Source of the DNA: a bacterium
GTDB lineage: Bacteria; Bdellovibrionota; Bacteriovoracia; Bacteriovoracales; Bacteriovoracaceae
Assembly (NCBI GenBank): GCA_030425045.1
Contig: JAUHVL010000006.1
Coordinates: 1-64,000, forward strand
DNA: 64,000 nucleotides
Direction: 5' to 3'
The notes under the pieces were generated by a model that saw nothing but the letters and a program-made list of their open reading frames with translations, was not told the origin of the DNA and ran no database searches. Shown here piece by piece: positions 8,394 to 17,716 of the stretch. Positions within the stretch are counted from its first letter, which is position 1, and each line of letters opens with the position of its first letter. The position numbers and the translations under genes are program-made.

Positions 8394-9332
8394 ATGAGAA
8401 ATAAAGTTCCTGTTCTTCTCATTGGATTTAACCGACCTGATAATCTTGAAAGAGTTTTTAATGTCGTTAAAAACTATAAACCAGAAAAACTCTTTATCGC
8501 AATCGATGCTCCTCGAAATGATCAAGAGCAAAAACTATGTGATCAATCTAAGACTCTTGAGCAGAAAGTGGACTGGCCATGTGAAGTTTATACAAAGTAC
8601 CCAGAGTCAAACCTTGGATGTAGAATTGCTGTTTCAGAGGCCATCACCTGGTTTTTTACTCATATTGAAAGCGGGGTTATTTTAGAAGATGACTGCTTAC
8701 CATCATTAGACTTTTTTTCTTTTTGTGAGCAGGCTTTACCCAAGTATTGTGATAACGACAAAGTCATGCAGATTTCTGGTACAAACTATCAACATCAAGC
8801 TCTAGGAAAGTGCTATTTTTCAACAATCAACGATATTTGGGGATGGGCAACTTGGAAAAGAGCGTGGGATAAATTTTCACTTGAAATTGAAGAATATGAC
8901 CCCAAAAAAGTAGATCATTATTTTCAAAACGATGCTATTTCATCGTGGTTAAAAAGTTATATGTATGACTATACTCAATTAAATGCAAATATTTGGTCAA
9001 CAGCTTGGGTTTGGGCGATGATAAAAGAAGGCTCTTACTCTCTTATTCCTCCTTATAATTTAGTTGAAAATATTGGATTCAACGAAAACTCTACTCACGT
9101 TTCAGACACATTTCGTATCTATGGACAATACAAAGCCTACTCAAATATTGGACAAGGCGAGCTTCCTCATCACGTCGAGGCAAACTTTAAACTTGATGCC
9201 GAAAGGTTTAAACTTATAAAGAAGACTGATCCGAGACTTTTTTTATCAACAAAATTAAGAAGATCGTTTAGAGAAACTCTTTTATTTAAGTTTATGAAAG
9301 TCATCCATACTAAAATGTTTAAAAGAATATGA
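8394..9332 (+). CDS. GT-A fold glycosyltransferase (family 2-like)
   Basis: This 312-residue protein starts immediately after the stop codon of the preceding gene (TAG ATG). The N-terminus PVLLIGFNRPDNLERV and the acidic motif GVILEDDCLPS (near residue 100) mark a GT-A nucleotide-sugar transferase. It is close to proteins often annotated as hemolytic protein HlpA-like or GNT-I-like transferases. The motif IWGWATWKRAWD is typical of that group. It overlaps the next gene by 4 bp (ATGA). It probably adds a sugar to the lipid-linked glycan on the cytoplasmic face. Donor and acceptor are unknown. Confidence 0.8.
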   Translation: MRNKVPVLLIGFNRPDNLERVFNVVKNYKPEKLFIAIDAPRNDQEQKLCDQSKTLEQKVDWPCEVYTKYPESNLGCRIAVSEAITWFFTHIESGVILEDDCLPSLDFFSFCEQALPKYCDNDKVMQISGTNYQHQALGKCYFSTINDIWGWATWKRAWDKFSLEIEEYDPKKVDHYFQNDAISSWLKSYMYDYTQLNANIWSTAWVWAMIKEGSYSLIPPYNLVENIGFNENSTHVSDTFRIYGQYKAYSNIGQGELPHHVEANFKLDAERFKLIKKTDPRLFLSTKLRRSFRETLLFKFMKVIHTKMFKRI

Positions 9333-10933
9333 TCAAACTTTTAAAGACAATTCTACGCACCATTCTTACCTTTGAACCCATTAGGTACTTAATTGATATT
9401 ATTTATGTAAGGTTTTTTAGTGATCAGGACTTTAAAGACTATATTCAGCACAACTATAAAAACGTCCCTGCAAAAAGCTATAATAATGATAATATCATTC
9501 TCTGTGACATTTTTTATGTTCCAGAGTCATTGATCTGCTACTCCCTTTTTTTAAAAGAGCTATCAGAAATACATCAAGCAAATATTGCGACATATATTGA
9601 AGGTAATAATAGAATCCTGCCAAAAGTTTCATCGGCCTATCGATCCTTTAACTGCAACCGTCTTATTCGAGTAAAACTTAATCGTGAACAAGAAAAGCAA
9701 GTCAAAGAACTCACTCAAAAAACGCTCAAAGACGTTAAATCGAAAAAAGAACTTATAGACTATAAAGTTAAGGGAATAAGAATAGGATTAGATATCTACG
9801 AAACCTACTTAAGGGAGTACTCTAAAGAGACCATTGACTTTAACGATCCACTCTATCAGTTAGCAATCAAAAGAGCTTTTGAATTTTACCTTTTCTGGGA
9901 TGAATTCCTTTCAAAAGGAAACGTAAAATCCTTTGTCGTAAGTCATGATATCTATCTTAATATGGGGCTAATTTGTAGGCTTGCCTACAAGTACGACATC
10001 CCTGTTTACCTACCCAATTGTCGACGCCTCACTCTTGCAAAACAAGACTTTGATTCCGGATCACACTTTAATGAATTCCCAAAGCTTTTTAAAAGCACCC
10101 TAACTCAAAGCGAACAAGAAGAAGCTCTCAAATTAGCGGAAGTAAAATTAAATGAAAGACTCAAAGGTTCTAATGATGATCTTGCTTTTGCTTCAACATC
10201 TGCTTTTTCCGTTACAAACTCAGAAAGCTTAAAAAAAGTTTTTAAAAGCACGAAACGTCCAAGAGTTTTAATAGCGACACATTGTTTTTTTGATAATCCT
10301 CATGCCTATTCAGAAATGCTCTTTCCAGACTTTTATGAGTGGTTAGACTTCTTGGGTAAAATCTCAATGGAAACAGATTACGATTGGTATCTTAAGCTTC
10401 ACCCCGACCCTCTTGAAGAAACCTTTAAGGTCGTCAATATGTTCGTGGAAAAATATCCCGCATTTAATTTGCTTTCTCTTGATGTAACTCATACTGATAT
10501 TTTAAATGAAGGTGTCGACTATGTTCTCACATGCTACGGAACAATTGGTGAAGAGTACGCATTTTATAATATTCCCGTCATTAACTCTTCTTATAACCCA
10601 AGGTCAGCCTACCCCATCAATATACACGCCAAATCGATCGATGATTATCGCAATATCCTACTAGATATTGAAAAAGTTAAAATTGATGTAGATAAAAGTC
10701 TTCTCTTCGAATCATATTATATGAATCGTAATTATATCTGGGTTGACGACCTCGTCTTCGACTCCTTTAGAGATTTCATAAACGGCCATAAACAAGAAAA
10801 GAGGCTATCAAACAAAGTATTTAGGTATTATTTAAACCACTATCGCCCCGAGAAAGCACGAGAAACTCAAGACAAAATGAGAGAATTTATTCTTTCTGGT
10901 AAGAAGAATTATTTCGCCAAAGGTCCTATTTGA
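9329..10933 (+). CDS. Capsule-type GT-B glycosyltransferase-like protein
   Basis: The 534-residue protein starts with a hydrophobic/basic segment (residues 1-30) suited to membrane association. The C-terminal half resembles GT-B proteins of the capsule/Kdo-transferase or CDP-glycerol transferase type: RVLIATHCFFDNPHAY near residue 308, WYLKLHPDPLEET and VLTCYGTIGEEYAFYNIPVI. It is the last gene of the 4094-10933 operon. Its 3' end overlaps the convergent methyltransferase gene by 8 bp, leaving no room for a terminator. Specific function is not determined. Confidence 0.65.
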   Translation: MIKLLKTILRTILTFEPIRYLIDIIYVRFFSDQDFKDYIQHNYKNVPAKSYNNDNIILCDIFYVPESLICYSLFLKELSEIHQANIATYIEGNNRILPKVSSAYRSFNCNRLIRVKLNREQEKQVKELTQKTLKDVKSKKELIDYKVKGIRIGLDIYETYLREYSKETIDFNDPLYQLAIKRAFEFYLFWDEFLSKGNVKSFVVSHDIYLNMGLICRLAYKYDIPVYLPNCRRLTLAKQDFDSGSHFNEFPKLFKSTLTQSEQEEALKLAEVKLNERLKGSNDDLAFASTSAFSVTNSESLKKVFKSTKRPRVLIATHCFFDNPHAYSEMLFPDFYEWLDFLGKISMETDYDWYLKLHPDPLEETFKVVNMFVEKYPAFNLLSLDVTHTDILNEGVDYVLTCYGTIGEEYAFYNIPVINSSYNPRSAYPINIHAKSIDDYRNILLDIEKVKIDVDKSLLFESYYMNRNYIWVDDLVFDSFRDFINGHKQEKRLSNKVFRYYLNHYRPEKARETQDKMREFILSGKKNYFAKGPI

Positions 10934-11954
10934 GTTTTGAGACAAGAACTAATAGCAACTCTTTAAGTCTAAGCAGACCAAGATCTTTTAGTAGCCAGTA
11001 TTGTCGTTCTTTTTTGGAGAGGTAGCTCATATCATTTTTAATCTTATCTAAATACATAGTGCGATCTTCACTCTTACATACCAGGCGCTCAAAAAAACTG
11101 TCATCAGGTTGAAAAACCGACCTCAGGCTCCCTTTCTCTAGAAAGATATTAGAAAAGCCTACCAAACTGTCCCAAGGGTATTTAGAAAAACGTGTCTCTT
11201 TATTGATTCGATTTGCACAGAAAAAGTACCCTTTTTTACTTAAACAACGATTAATAAAGCCAAAGTACTTTTGAACTTCTGAGAAGTCCATCTCTTGAAA
11301 TGAAGCAACATTTAAAGAGAAGTTAATACTCTCATCTTTTATAAGATTTACTTGATCCGGTGTTAAGAAGATAAAATCAAAGTCGTCAAAATTAGAGCTA
11401 TCAGCAATCTCTTGAGATAACAAAATCTTTGAATCGGGAAAAACATAAGCAAGGAAGGCGTATGAGCTTGTAAACATCTCTGGTAAATCAACAATAAAAA
11501 TCTTAGAGCCTAGCTCTGATTTTAAAATAGCAGCCATTAAACCTGATCCCCCTCCAATTTCCAAAATAGTATCAGGGGAAAAAGACTCAACTTCACTACG
11601 AATTTTTAGAAAGTAATACAATTGATGAAGAAATGTTTTTGTATACAGAAATCGTCGGCCATTAATTTCAAAAAAGTTCTTCTCTACGTTTACTTTTTCT
11701 AAGGAATCTAAAATACTATCTGATAACAAGCTTTTTAAATGAACTAAGTCCTCATTTATTACTGTGCTATCTTCTTTTTTTAAAATTTCTGGAAGATAGT
11801 TTCGAGAGCCTTTATTTAAGTAGCCATCCTTATTGAGTTCAACATCAAAAGTTTTTGACGCCTCAGTCCAATACCTTCCCTTAACAATATTATTGTCTTT
11901 GGCAAATGATACTAACTTTTTATGCTGCTCTAAATGATAAGGTGATACTTCCAT
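10926..11954 (-). CDS. Putative sugar O-methyltransferase (class I SAM)
   Basis: The 342-residue protein has a SAM-binding motif I, ILEIGGGSGLMAAIL (near residue 131), followed by IFIVDLPEMF, which matches proteins annotated as putative sugar O-methyltransferase in O-antigen loci. An N-terminal segment of about 110 residues precedes the Rossmann fold. The gene stands alone on the minus strand between two rightward operons and overlaps the preceding rightward gene tail to tail. It probably methylates a hydroxyl of a glycan sugar. The family assignment is moderately firm. Confidence 0.75.
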   Translation of the reverse strand: MEVSPYHLEQHKKLVSFAKDNNIVKGRYWTEASKTFDVELNKDGYLNKGSRNYLPEILKKEDSTVINEDLVHLKSLLSDSILDSLEKVNVEKNFFEINGRRFLYTKTFLHQLYYFLKIRSEVESFSPDTILEIGGGSGLMAAILKSELGSKIFIVDLPEMFTSSYAFLAYVFPDSKILLSQEIADSSNFDDFDFIFLTPDQVNLIKDESINFSLNVASFQEMDFSEVQKYFGFINRCLSKKGYFFCANRINKETRFSKYPWDSLVGFSNIFLEKGSLRSVFQPDDSFFERLVCKSEDRTMYLDKIKNDMSYLSKKERQYWLLKDLGLLRLKELLLVLVSKLK

Positions 11955-12031
11955 AAAGGAATTTATAGCTTAGATTTTTTGTTAAATAAACTAAATAAAG
12001 ACGCAAGCAAGTCTACTTATCTGACTCCTTC

Positions 12032-12060
12032 TTGCTAAAGAAATTATCTCTTGGTATCTG
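12032..12060 (+). promoter_or_regulatory. Predicted sigma70-type promoter of the radical SAM gene
   Basis: TTGCTA (12032-12037) and TATCTG (12055-12060) are 17 bp apart, 28 bp before the ATG of the radical SAM gene. The -10 match is imperfect, so this is a prediction only. Confidence 0.35.
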
Positions 12061-12088
12061 TAAATATTAATCTAAAGTAGGTAAATAT

Positions 12089-13018
12089 ATGTCATCTAAC
12101 ACCGACAACCCGAGTCATAAAAATATTGATGTTAATATTGGTAGGATCAGCGACTTTGTTGAAGATCATTTAAACAGAACAAGTATCCTTGAAGGACAAG
12201 TTCCTCCCCTATCTTCACTTGAATTTAGTATTCATGGTTCTTGCAATAGAAGATGTGTTTTTTGCCCAAGAGTTGATAGAGAAGCTTATCCAAATATCAA
12301 AGAAGGTTTTTCTGTAGATGTCTACGAAAGAATTATCAACGAACTAACTGAGCTCAATTGGTCAGGAAGAATTTCATATTCAGGTTTTAGTGAACCATTT
12401 TTGCATGATGACTTATTACATTTAGTACAATTCACTAAAAAAACTAATCCTAATATCACTCTTGAGATTGTCTCAAATGGTGATTACTTAAAATTAGAAA
12501 TGCTTCAAGCACTCTTTGATGCCGGCCTTGATAACTTAAGAGTTAGTCTTTATACACCAGAAGACACCGTTGATCGCTTTATCACGATGAAAGATAAGGT
12601 GGGGCTTTCAGATGAACAGTTTATTGTTCGCGCCAGAAACAAAGGCATTGAAGATGACTACGGATTGACTCTCTCAAACAGAGCAGGAACTGTGGACTTT
12701 GATAAGGTTGAACGTGAGCCCATAAAAGAGCCTTTTAAAAGAGGTTGTAATTACCCTATGTATAAAATGATGATTGATTACAACGGTGACGCTTTAATAT
12801 GCTCCAACGACTGGGCAAAAAAGAGAATCATTGGAAATGTTTATAGCACACCTGTCATGGACCTTTGGAACTCAACTTTAATGAATGATGCGAGAAAAAG
12901 GTTACTAAACTCTGACCGTTGCTTTCAACCTTGTGACAAGTGTGACGTTGATGGTCTTATGAATGGAAAAAGTCACGCTAATCTTTGGGAAAAATACTAC
13001 CAAAAGCAAACTAACTAA
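12089..13018 (+). CDS. Radical SAM/SPASM-domain enzyme
   Basis: This 309-residue protein has the radical SAM 4Fe-4S motif CNRRCVFC (CxxxCxxC, cysteines near 52, 56 and 59). Its C-terminal auxiliary-cluster region is of Twitch/SPASM type, with cysteines in RGCNYPMY, ALICSNDW and CFQPCDKCD. Such enzymes in glycan or secondary-metabolite loci oxidise or rearrange sugars, as BtrN and related dehydrogenases do. A Gfo/Idh gene follows 21 bp downstream, so the two may act in sequence on one sugar. The substrate is unknown. Confidence 0.88.
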   Translation: MSSNTDNPSHKNIDVNIGRISDFVEDHLNRTSILEGQVPPLSSLEFSIHGSCNRRCVFCPRVDREAYPNIKEGFSVDVYERIINELTELNWSGRISYSGFSEPFLHDDLLHLVQFTKKTNPNITLEIVSNGDYLKLEMLQALFDAGLDNLRVSLYTPEDTVDRFITMKDKVGLSDEQFIVRARNKGIEDDYGLTLSNRAGTVDFDKVEREPIKEPFKRGCNYPMYKMMIDYNGDALICSNDWAKKRIIGNVYSTPVMDLWNSTLMNDARKRLLNSDRCFQPCDKCDVDGLMNGKSHANLWEKYYQKQTN

Positions 13019-13039
13019 AAATATAAAGAGGACCTCTTA

Positions 13040-14011
13040 ATGAGAGTAGGATTTATAGGATGTGGCAAGATTTCACATCATTACGCCAAAGCCTTAGAAT
13101 CTATTGGTGGAAAAGTAACCGCTGTTAGTGCTAGATCAAATTCTGAAAGACTTCAAAATTTTAAAAACATGTTTCCAGAAGTTAAAGCTTATTTCTCTTG
13201 GGAGGAAATGGTTCAAGACTCTGAGCTTGATGCACTTATACTCTGTGCAAGCTGGAACAAAATCGAAAAACTGGCCATTGATATCATCAAAACAAAAAAG
13301 CCTGTTCTCATTGAGAAACCTGTAGCGCTTTCGGCAACTAAAGCAGAGTTAATAATACAAGAAGTTGGTGACTTAAAAAATCAGGTCATGGTTGGTTACA
13401 ACCGTCGTTTCTTTAAAGGAGTCCACTATCTCAAAGAAAAACTACAAACGGGAAAACTTTTATCTGCCGACTTTGAAATTCCTGATTCTGCTGAAACAAT
13501 TATCAAACAAAAAGGTGAAGAGATTAAAGAGTTTATACCTCACTATATGACTTCACATTGGATAGACCTTATCCATTACACATTAGGTAAAATCATAAAA
13601 AAAGAAGGCTCAAATATCACTGATTCAATTAATACTTTTAAGGGTCATTATGGACTTTATCATTGTGAAGAACATAACTGTCCACTAACAATTCGAATCA
13701 ATTATGATGCTCCCGCAAATATTTCGTTCAAATATATCTTTGAAGATGAAACACTTCATTTTCTTCCAATCGAGCATCTTATATGCTCTGACAAAATCGA
13801 AAAAACTCAAGATGAAAATGGCAATAATATTTATAGGCCTCGAAAAAAATATGAGATAGTGGAAGAAATGGAATTCAAACCTGGCTTTTTAAGCATGCTA
13901 ACTGAGTTTAAGGAGTGCTTTGTAGATAAGAAGTCTCAATCTAAAATAGCCTCTAAACTTGAAGATATTATATGGATCAATAAATTTATCGAAGAAAACC
14001 TAAGACATTAA
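13040..14011 (+). CDS. Gfo/Idh/MocA-family oxidoreductase
   Basis: This 323-residue protein begins with VGFIGCGKISHHYAKAL, a Rossmann nucleotide-binding motif, and has the family motif LIEKPVALS near residue 95. The ribosome site AGAGGA is well placed. It follows the radical SAM gene and is probably co-transcribed with it. Its stop codon TAA (14009-14011) shares the tetranucleotide TTAA with the stop of the convergent gene. It likely reduces or oxidises a sugar nucleotide; the substrate is not readable. Confidence 0.83.
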   Translation: MRVGFIGCGKISHHYAKALESIGGKVTAVSARSNSERLQNFKNMFPEVKAYFSWEEMVQDSELDALILCASWNKIEKLAIDIIKTKKPVLIEKPVALSATKAELIIQEVGDLKNQVMVGYNRRFFKGVHYLKEKLQTGKLLSADFEIPDSAETIIKQKGEEIKEFIPHYMTSHWIDLIHYTLGKIIKKEGSNITDSINTFKGHYGLYHCEEHNCPLTIRINYDAPANISFKYIFEDETLHFLPIEHLICSDKIEKTQDENGNNIYRPRKKYEIVEEMEFKPGFLSMLTEFKECFVDKKSQSKIASKLEDIIWINKFIEENLRH

Positions 14012-15183
14012 GTTAGAGACTGATAAAAGTCTTTATAGCCTCCTAAAATATCTTTTTCTCTATCATGGCAGTAAATTATTTTTTCAAAATATTTTTCTAC
14101 TTCATCTTCATGGTATGGTCGCGTCTCTCTATCTTTTTTAATTACTTCAATTGCATTAAGTAGTTCATTTTCATCTTCAACTTTCCAGCAAACATTATCT
14201 ACCTCAAATGAAGAATCTTCATCTGGAGCAACAAATTTGGGATAAAGCAACGTTTTTTTGTAATGAAGAACATCTAAACAAATACTTGAAATAGAACATA
14301 TGACAACATCTGCCCATTGAATAAGGTGAGCACTCGGCAGAGAGTTGACTGACTCATCATAAAGCTTCTTAGGTAAAAGAATTCTTGGCCTTCCTCTAAA
14401 AACAACGTCAACATCAGAAAGTTGTTTAATTTTTTTCACAACGGGGTGATCAATGAGAAAGCCTTTTGTTGATCTTTCAAATATTAGAATTTTTAAATTT
14501 TCTTTTGATTGAGGTAAATCTAAAACCCCATCAAACTTCTTTAATAATTTCGTATGAATTTTTTGCCAATCATTACAATACCTCATACAACCAAGAACGA
14601 GCTCTTTTGGGTTTTCACTAGAGCATGGTCCGTAGGGAGTAATATCTTGAGGTCGAATATGATAGTCGAACATTTTTGACTCTTTAGATGTTTCTATTCC
14701 TTTAGCATAAATTCTCATTGGATTCGCCGTAGTCAACTTTACCGACTTTATTCCCATTTCTTTAGCGACAGTTAAAATAGGGTTCATTGTTACAAGAGGT
14801 TGTCCCTCATCTATCGTGACAACTCTTGTCCCCTGTCCCTTAAAAAACTTTTCTAAACTTGGTTTATGAATTCTTCTAATATCTGAATAAATTCTAGGCC
14901 AATATTTAACAGGTACCAACTTAACGACAAACTTTGGTAACCTCGTAATAAAATTAGAAATAAAAAACTCTAAATGACGCAATATACTTATATGATGAAG
15001 ATATTTGATCGAAACTCCGTTTTCTTTCAAAAATTGAAGTCGATAATCCGTATAAACATCATACATTGCATTTACACAAAGAATTGTAACACTTCCTGGC
15101 TCAGCTTTATTTAATTGATAAGCCAAAGGAGTTGAATGATCGATATCCGGCTCTAGCTGAATAAAGAATACATATTTACTCAT
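14008..15183 (-). CDS. GT-B-like glycosyltransferase or capsule protein, uncharacterised
   Basis: The 391-residue protein starts MSKYVFFIQLEPDIDHSTPLAYQL and has a C-terminal half typical of GT-B transferases: LKILIFERSTKGF, VVFRGRPRILLP and HLIQWADVVICSISSICLDVLHYKKTLLYP, with Ser residues where nucleotide-sugar phosphates bind. This resembles polysialyl/capsule transferases and UDP-GlcNAc 2-epimerase-like folds. It stands alone on the minus strand between two rightward genes. Function beyond a glycosyltransferase-like fold is not determined. Confidence 0.6.
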   Translation of the reverse strand: MSKYVFFIQLEPDIDHSTPLAYQLNKAEPGSVTILCVNAMYDVYTDYRLQFLKENGVSIKYLHHISILRHLEFFISNFITRLPKFVVKLVPVKYWPRIYSDIRRIHKPSLEKFFKGQGTRVVTIDEGQPLVTMNPILTVAKEMGIKSVKLTTANPMRIYAKGIETSKESKMFDYHIRPQDITPYGPCSSENPKELVLGCMRYCNDWQKIHTKLLKKFDGVLDLPQSKENLKILIFERSTKGFLIDHPVVKKIKQLSDVDVVFRGRPRILLPKKLYDESVNSLPSAHLIQWADVVICSISSICLDVLHYKKTLLYPKFVAPDEDSSFEVDNVCWKVEDENELLNAIEVIKKDRETRPYHEDEVEKYFEKIIYCHDREKDILGGYKDFYQSLT

Positions 15184-15305
15184 ATCAATATTAAAAAAGT
15201 ATGAGCCTAGATAGTAAAGAAATTAATGATTTACATCGATATTGCACAAGCCTGTATATTCAAGTAATTTGAAAATTGTATTTATTTGAAATAGGAGCTT
15301 TAACA

Positions 15306-15971
15306 ATGCAGAACTACTTACCACCGGAACTCGATTTCTGGGAGCTTGAGAATGGCTTTTACCTTAAGTCCCCTGTAGAAAGAATTGGCAAGCTTCTATC
15401 TCACTATGAAATTTATAAAAGCATCATCGATCTACCAGGAGATGTTTTAGAACTAGGTGTTTTTAAGGGAAGCTCTCTTGTTCGGTGGGCCACGTTTAGA
15501 AACCTACTAGAGAACCAAGAATCTAGAATGATTTACGGGCTTGATTCTTTTGGATCTTTTCCAACAGACAATGTTTCCAAATCAGAAGGGCTAGATTTTG
15601 CAAAAAAACATGATAACGGAGCAGGTATCGGAATCTCTGTCGATGACCTCAAAAAAGTTTTAGAAGATAAAAACATTAGTAATGTCGAGCTTATTAAAGG
15701 TAATGTATTCTCGACACTGCCAGAGTTTTTAGCAGCTCACCCGTATCAAAAGATTGCACTTCTTCATCTTGATATGGATATTTATGAGCCAACAAAATTT
15801 GCATTAGAACAGCTTTGGGATCGTATTGTTCCAGGTGGTGCTCTTGTAGTAGATGACTACAATGCAATTGAAGGGGCAACACAAGCAGTAGATGAGTTTT
15901 TTAAAAGCAGAGAGATGGCCGGTTCATACAAGGCGGCTTTTCATAAGGTTCCAACTGTTTTTATTAAGTAA
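15306..15971 (+). CDS. TylF/MycF-family sugar O-methyltransferase
   Basis: With the ATG at 15306 the protein has 221 residues. A TTG 30 bases upstream also opens the frame, but AGGAG eight bases before 15306 favours the ATG. The sequence contains DVLELGVFKGSS, MIYGLDSFGSFP, LLHLDMDIYEPTKFAL and GGALVVDDY. These are the SAM-binding and metal/aspartate motifs of macrocin-type (TylF) O-methyltransferases, also frequent in O-antigen clusters. It probably methylates a deoxysugar hydroxyl. Its stop lies one base from the stop of the convergent gene. Confidence 0.85.
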   Translation: MQNYLPPELDFWELENGFYLKSPVERIGKLLSHYEIYKSIIDLPGDVLELGVFKGSSLVRWATFRNLLENQESRMIYGLDSFGSFPTDNVSKSEGLDFAKKHDNGAGIGISVDDLKKVLEDKNISNVELIKGNVFSTLPEFLAAHPYQKIALLHLDMDIYEPTKFALEQLWDRIVPGGALVVDDYNAIEGATQAVDEFFKSREMAGSYKAAFHKVPTVFIK

Positions 15972-15972
15972 T

Positions 15973-17484
15973 TTAGAATCCATGCTCACCAGTACAATTA
16001 TTTGTAGATTCATTATGGGTAACAATAATAACACCCATATCAGGTCGATCTGATTCAACTGTAAACCAAACATTTTTGATTTCACATTCAGCGCCCATTT
16101 TATCTTGGGCCCACTCTTCCTCAGTCGAGAAAAATAGTGACTCTTTCGGAGAGAGCATTTCCTCTAGAGAGTTTATTTCTCCACTTTCATCAAAAAATGT
16201 AATTTTAACATTTTGTTTTTCTTGATCTTCATTGGGAAATTTAAAACAAATACCAAGCTCAGATACGATATCATTTCCACAGAGAAGTTGTCCCCAACGG
16301 AATCCTTTTTTTGATGCAGGATTAAAGACCTCTTTATTGGGTAAACTTAAATTAATTGAAGAAAATAATTTATTCTCTTCTTTTGCAAAAGAAAGCTGAT
16401 GATTTACTCTCGTTGGAATTGGCCCATTTGAACTTGCAACAAAAGAGTATGTTGTAATTTCATCTGCATTAATCTTGTTATCAGTCATAAGATTATTAAT
16501 ATCTATTTCTAAAAATTCTGATCCTGGACTTTTAAGCTCACCGCAAGAAACCTTCTTTAACTCATGGCCATCTCGATGGTAAAAAATGACAGATAGGTTT
16601 AAAAGACCAGGAGACTGGATCGGATACATTCTAATTATGTTTTTATAATTTTTAAAAAAGGGATAGCATTGCTCAGAAGGATAACCTTCTTTCCAATACT
16701 CTTCCACACTTGATGAATCATAGTAAGAGTGGTTTGCAGAAAAATGAGCGGATTTTCTCATTTTTTGGCCAGCAAGGAGTCTACCATAAAACATTTGTTG
16801 ATCAGGTTGTCTAATTTTAAGAACTCCACCTTCAATAGTGTCCAACTTAGGAAATAGATCACTAATCAGAAATGTTTCTGTCGTAAACCTTTTTATGTCG
16901 ACAACTTTTTCAGCAGTATATTCTTCATTTTTTGTTGCTAACTCCAAACTTAACTCGCCCTTACAAGAAAAAGGCCCTGCATGAATTGTAACAAAAGTTT
17001 CAATATCAGAGTTTAAATAAACATCTACAGATGCTTCTTTAACTGAATTTGCATTAATAAGATCATCTTCAAAAACATCATTTAATACCCTGTTGTAAGC
17101 ATGAACAGCATTAATAAAGCCTTTAGCGTAATGATTAACCATGACAGCAGGAAAAGGTATAAAGAGATTTTTTCCCGTAAAGAATTCAACATGATAACTA
17201 CTGGCTTCATCTCCAAAAATTTCGTTAAGATTAAACGAGTAAACCTTTCTTTCTGTTATTTCAAATAACTCTGAGTATAGTCTCTCTCCTTCTTGATCGA
17301 CTCCAGTGATACGACAAGTAACATCCTCATATCCTCTTTTTATCAAGAAATGATTTAGGAAACTAACTTGAGCTGTTGTTCCTTTGAAATTAGGAACAAG
17401 TAAAGATGCTCTATGGACAGAATTCCTCGTAGCATTTGAGTGATAACTTTTTCTACCTTTTTCAATTTCAGTCATGGATTTCAT
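15973..17484 (-). CDS. Uncharacterised beta-rich protein in the nonulosonate region
   Basis: I do not recognise this 503-residue protein. It has no signal peptide and no transmembrane segment. Alternating hydrophobic and polar residues suggest a largely beta fold. Two halves can be seen, about 1-230 and 240-503, each with segments such as HRASLLVPNF, TFVTIHAGPF, VIFYHRDGHEL and GVIIVTHNES. The start MKSMTEIEKG has an alternative ATG at the fourth codon. It stands alone on the minus strand, tail to tail with a methyltransferase and divergent from the PseF-like gene. A role in glycan assembly or export is only suggested by location. Confidence 0.55.
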   Translation of the reverse strand: MKSMTEIEKGRKSYHSNATRNSVHRASLLVPNFKGTTAQVSFLNHFLIKRGYEDVTCRITGVDQEGERLYSELFEITERKVYSFNLNEIFGDEASSYHVEFFTGKNLFIPFPAVMVNHYAKGFINAVHAYNRVLNDVFEDDLINANSVKEASVDVYLNSDIETFVTIHAGPFSCKGELSLELATKNEEYTAEKVVDIKRFTTETFLISDLFPKLDTIEGGVLKIRQPDQQMFYGRLLAGQKMRKSAHFSANHSYYDSSSVEEYWKEGYPSEQCYPFFKNYKNIIRMYPIQSPGLLNLSVIFYHRDGHELKKVSCGELKSPGSEFLEIDINNLMTDNKINADEITTYSFVASSNGPIPTRVNHQLSFAKEENKLFSSINLSLPNKEVFNPASKKGFRWGQLLCGNDIVSELGICFKFPNEDQEKQNVKITFFDESGEINSLEEMLSPKESLFFSTEEEWAQDKMGAECEIKNVWFTVESDRPDMGVIIVTHNESTNNCTGEHGF

Positions 17485-17646
17485 AAAATCATTCCTTTTA
17501 AAAACACCATTATATATTGAATATTCAACATGGTCTAAGTACTCTCCAGCACCATTTAATACGTATTTTTAGATAAATAAAACCTGATATTTATCAACGC
17601 GCTTTTTATAACTTATTGCCCAATAAATGCTTAATGGCGGATAGCA

Positions 17647-17675
17647 TTGACTCATGTAATGCTTACAGTTATCGT
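17647..17675 (+). promoter_or_regulatory. Predicted promoter upstream of the PseF-like gene
   Basis: TTGACT (17647-17652) and TATCGT (17670-17675) are 17 bp apart and 41 bp before the start codon. The six-base hairpin AGCATT/AATGCT (17643-17648 and 17658-17663) overlaps the -35 and could be an operator. The remaining intergenic DNA 17485-17716 shows nothing else I can support. Confidence 0.38.
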
Positions 17676-17716
17676 GACATTTTTAACATATCGAACTCTT
17701 ATGACGGAAAATCAAA

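Noticed and set aside
15276-15305. Upstream TTG start of the TylF-like gene
   Set aside because: The AGGAG at 15292-15296 is correctly spaced only for the ATG at 15306.
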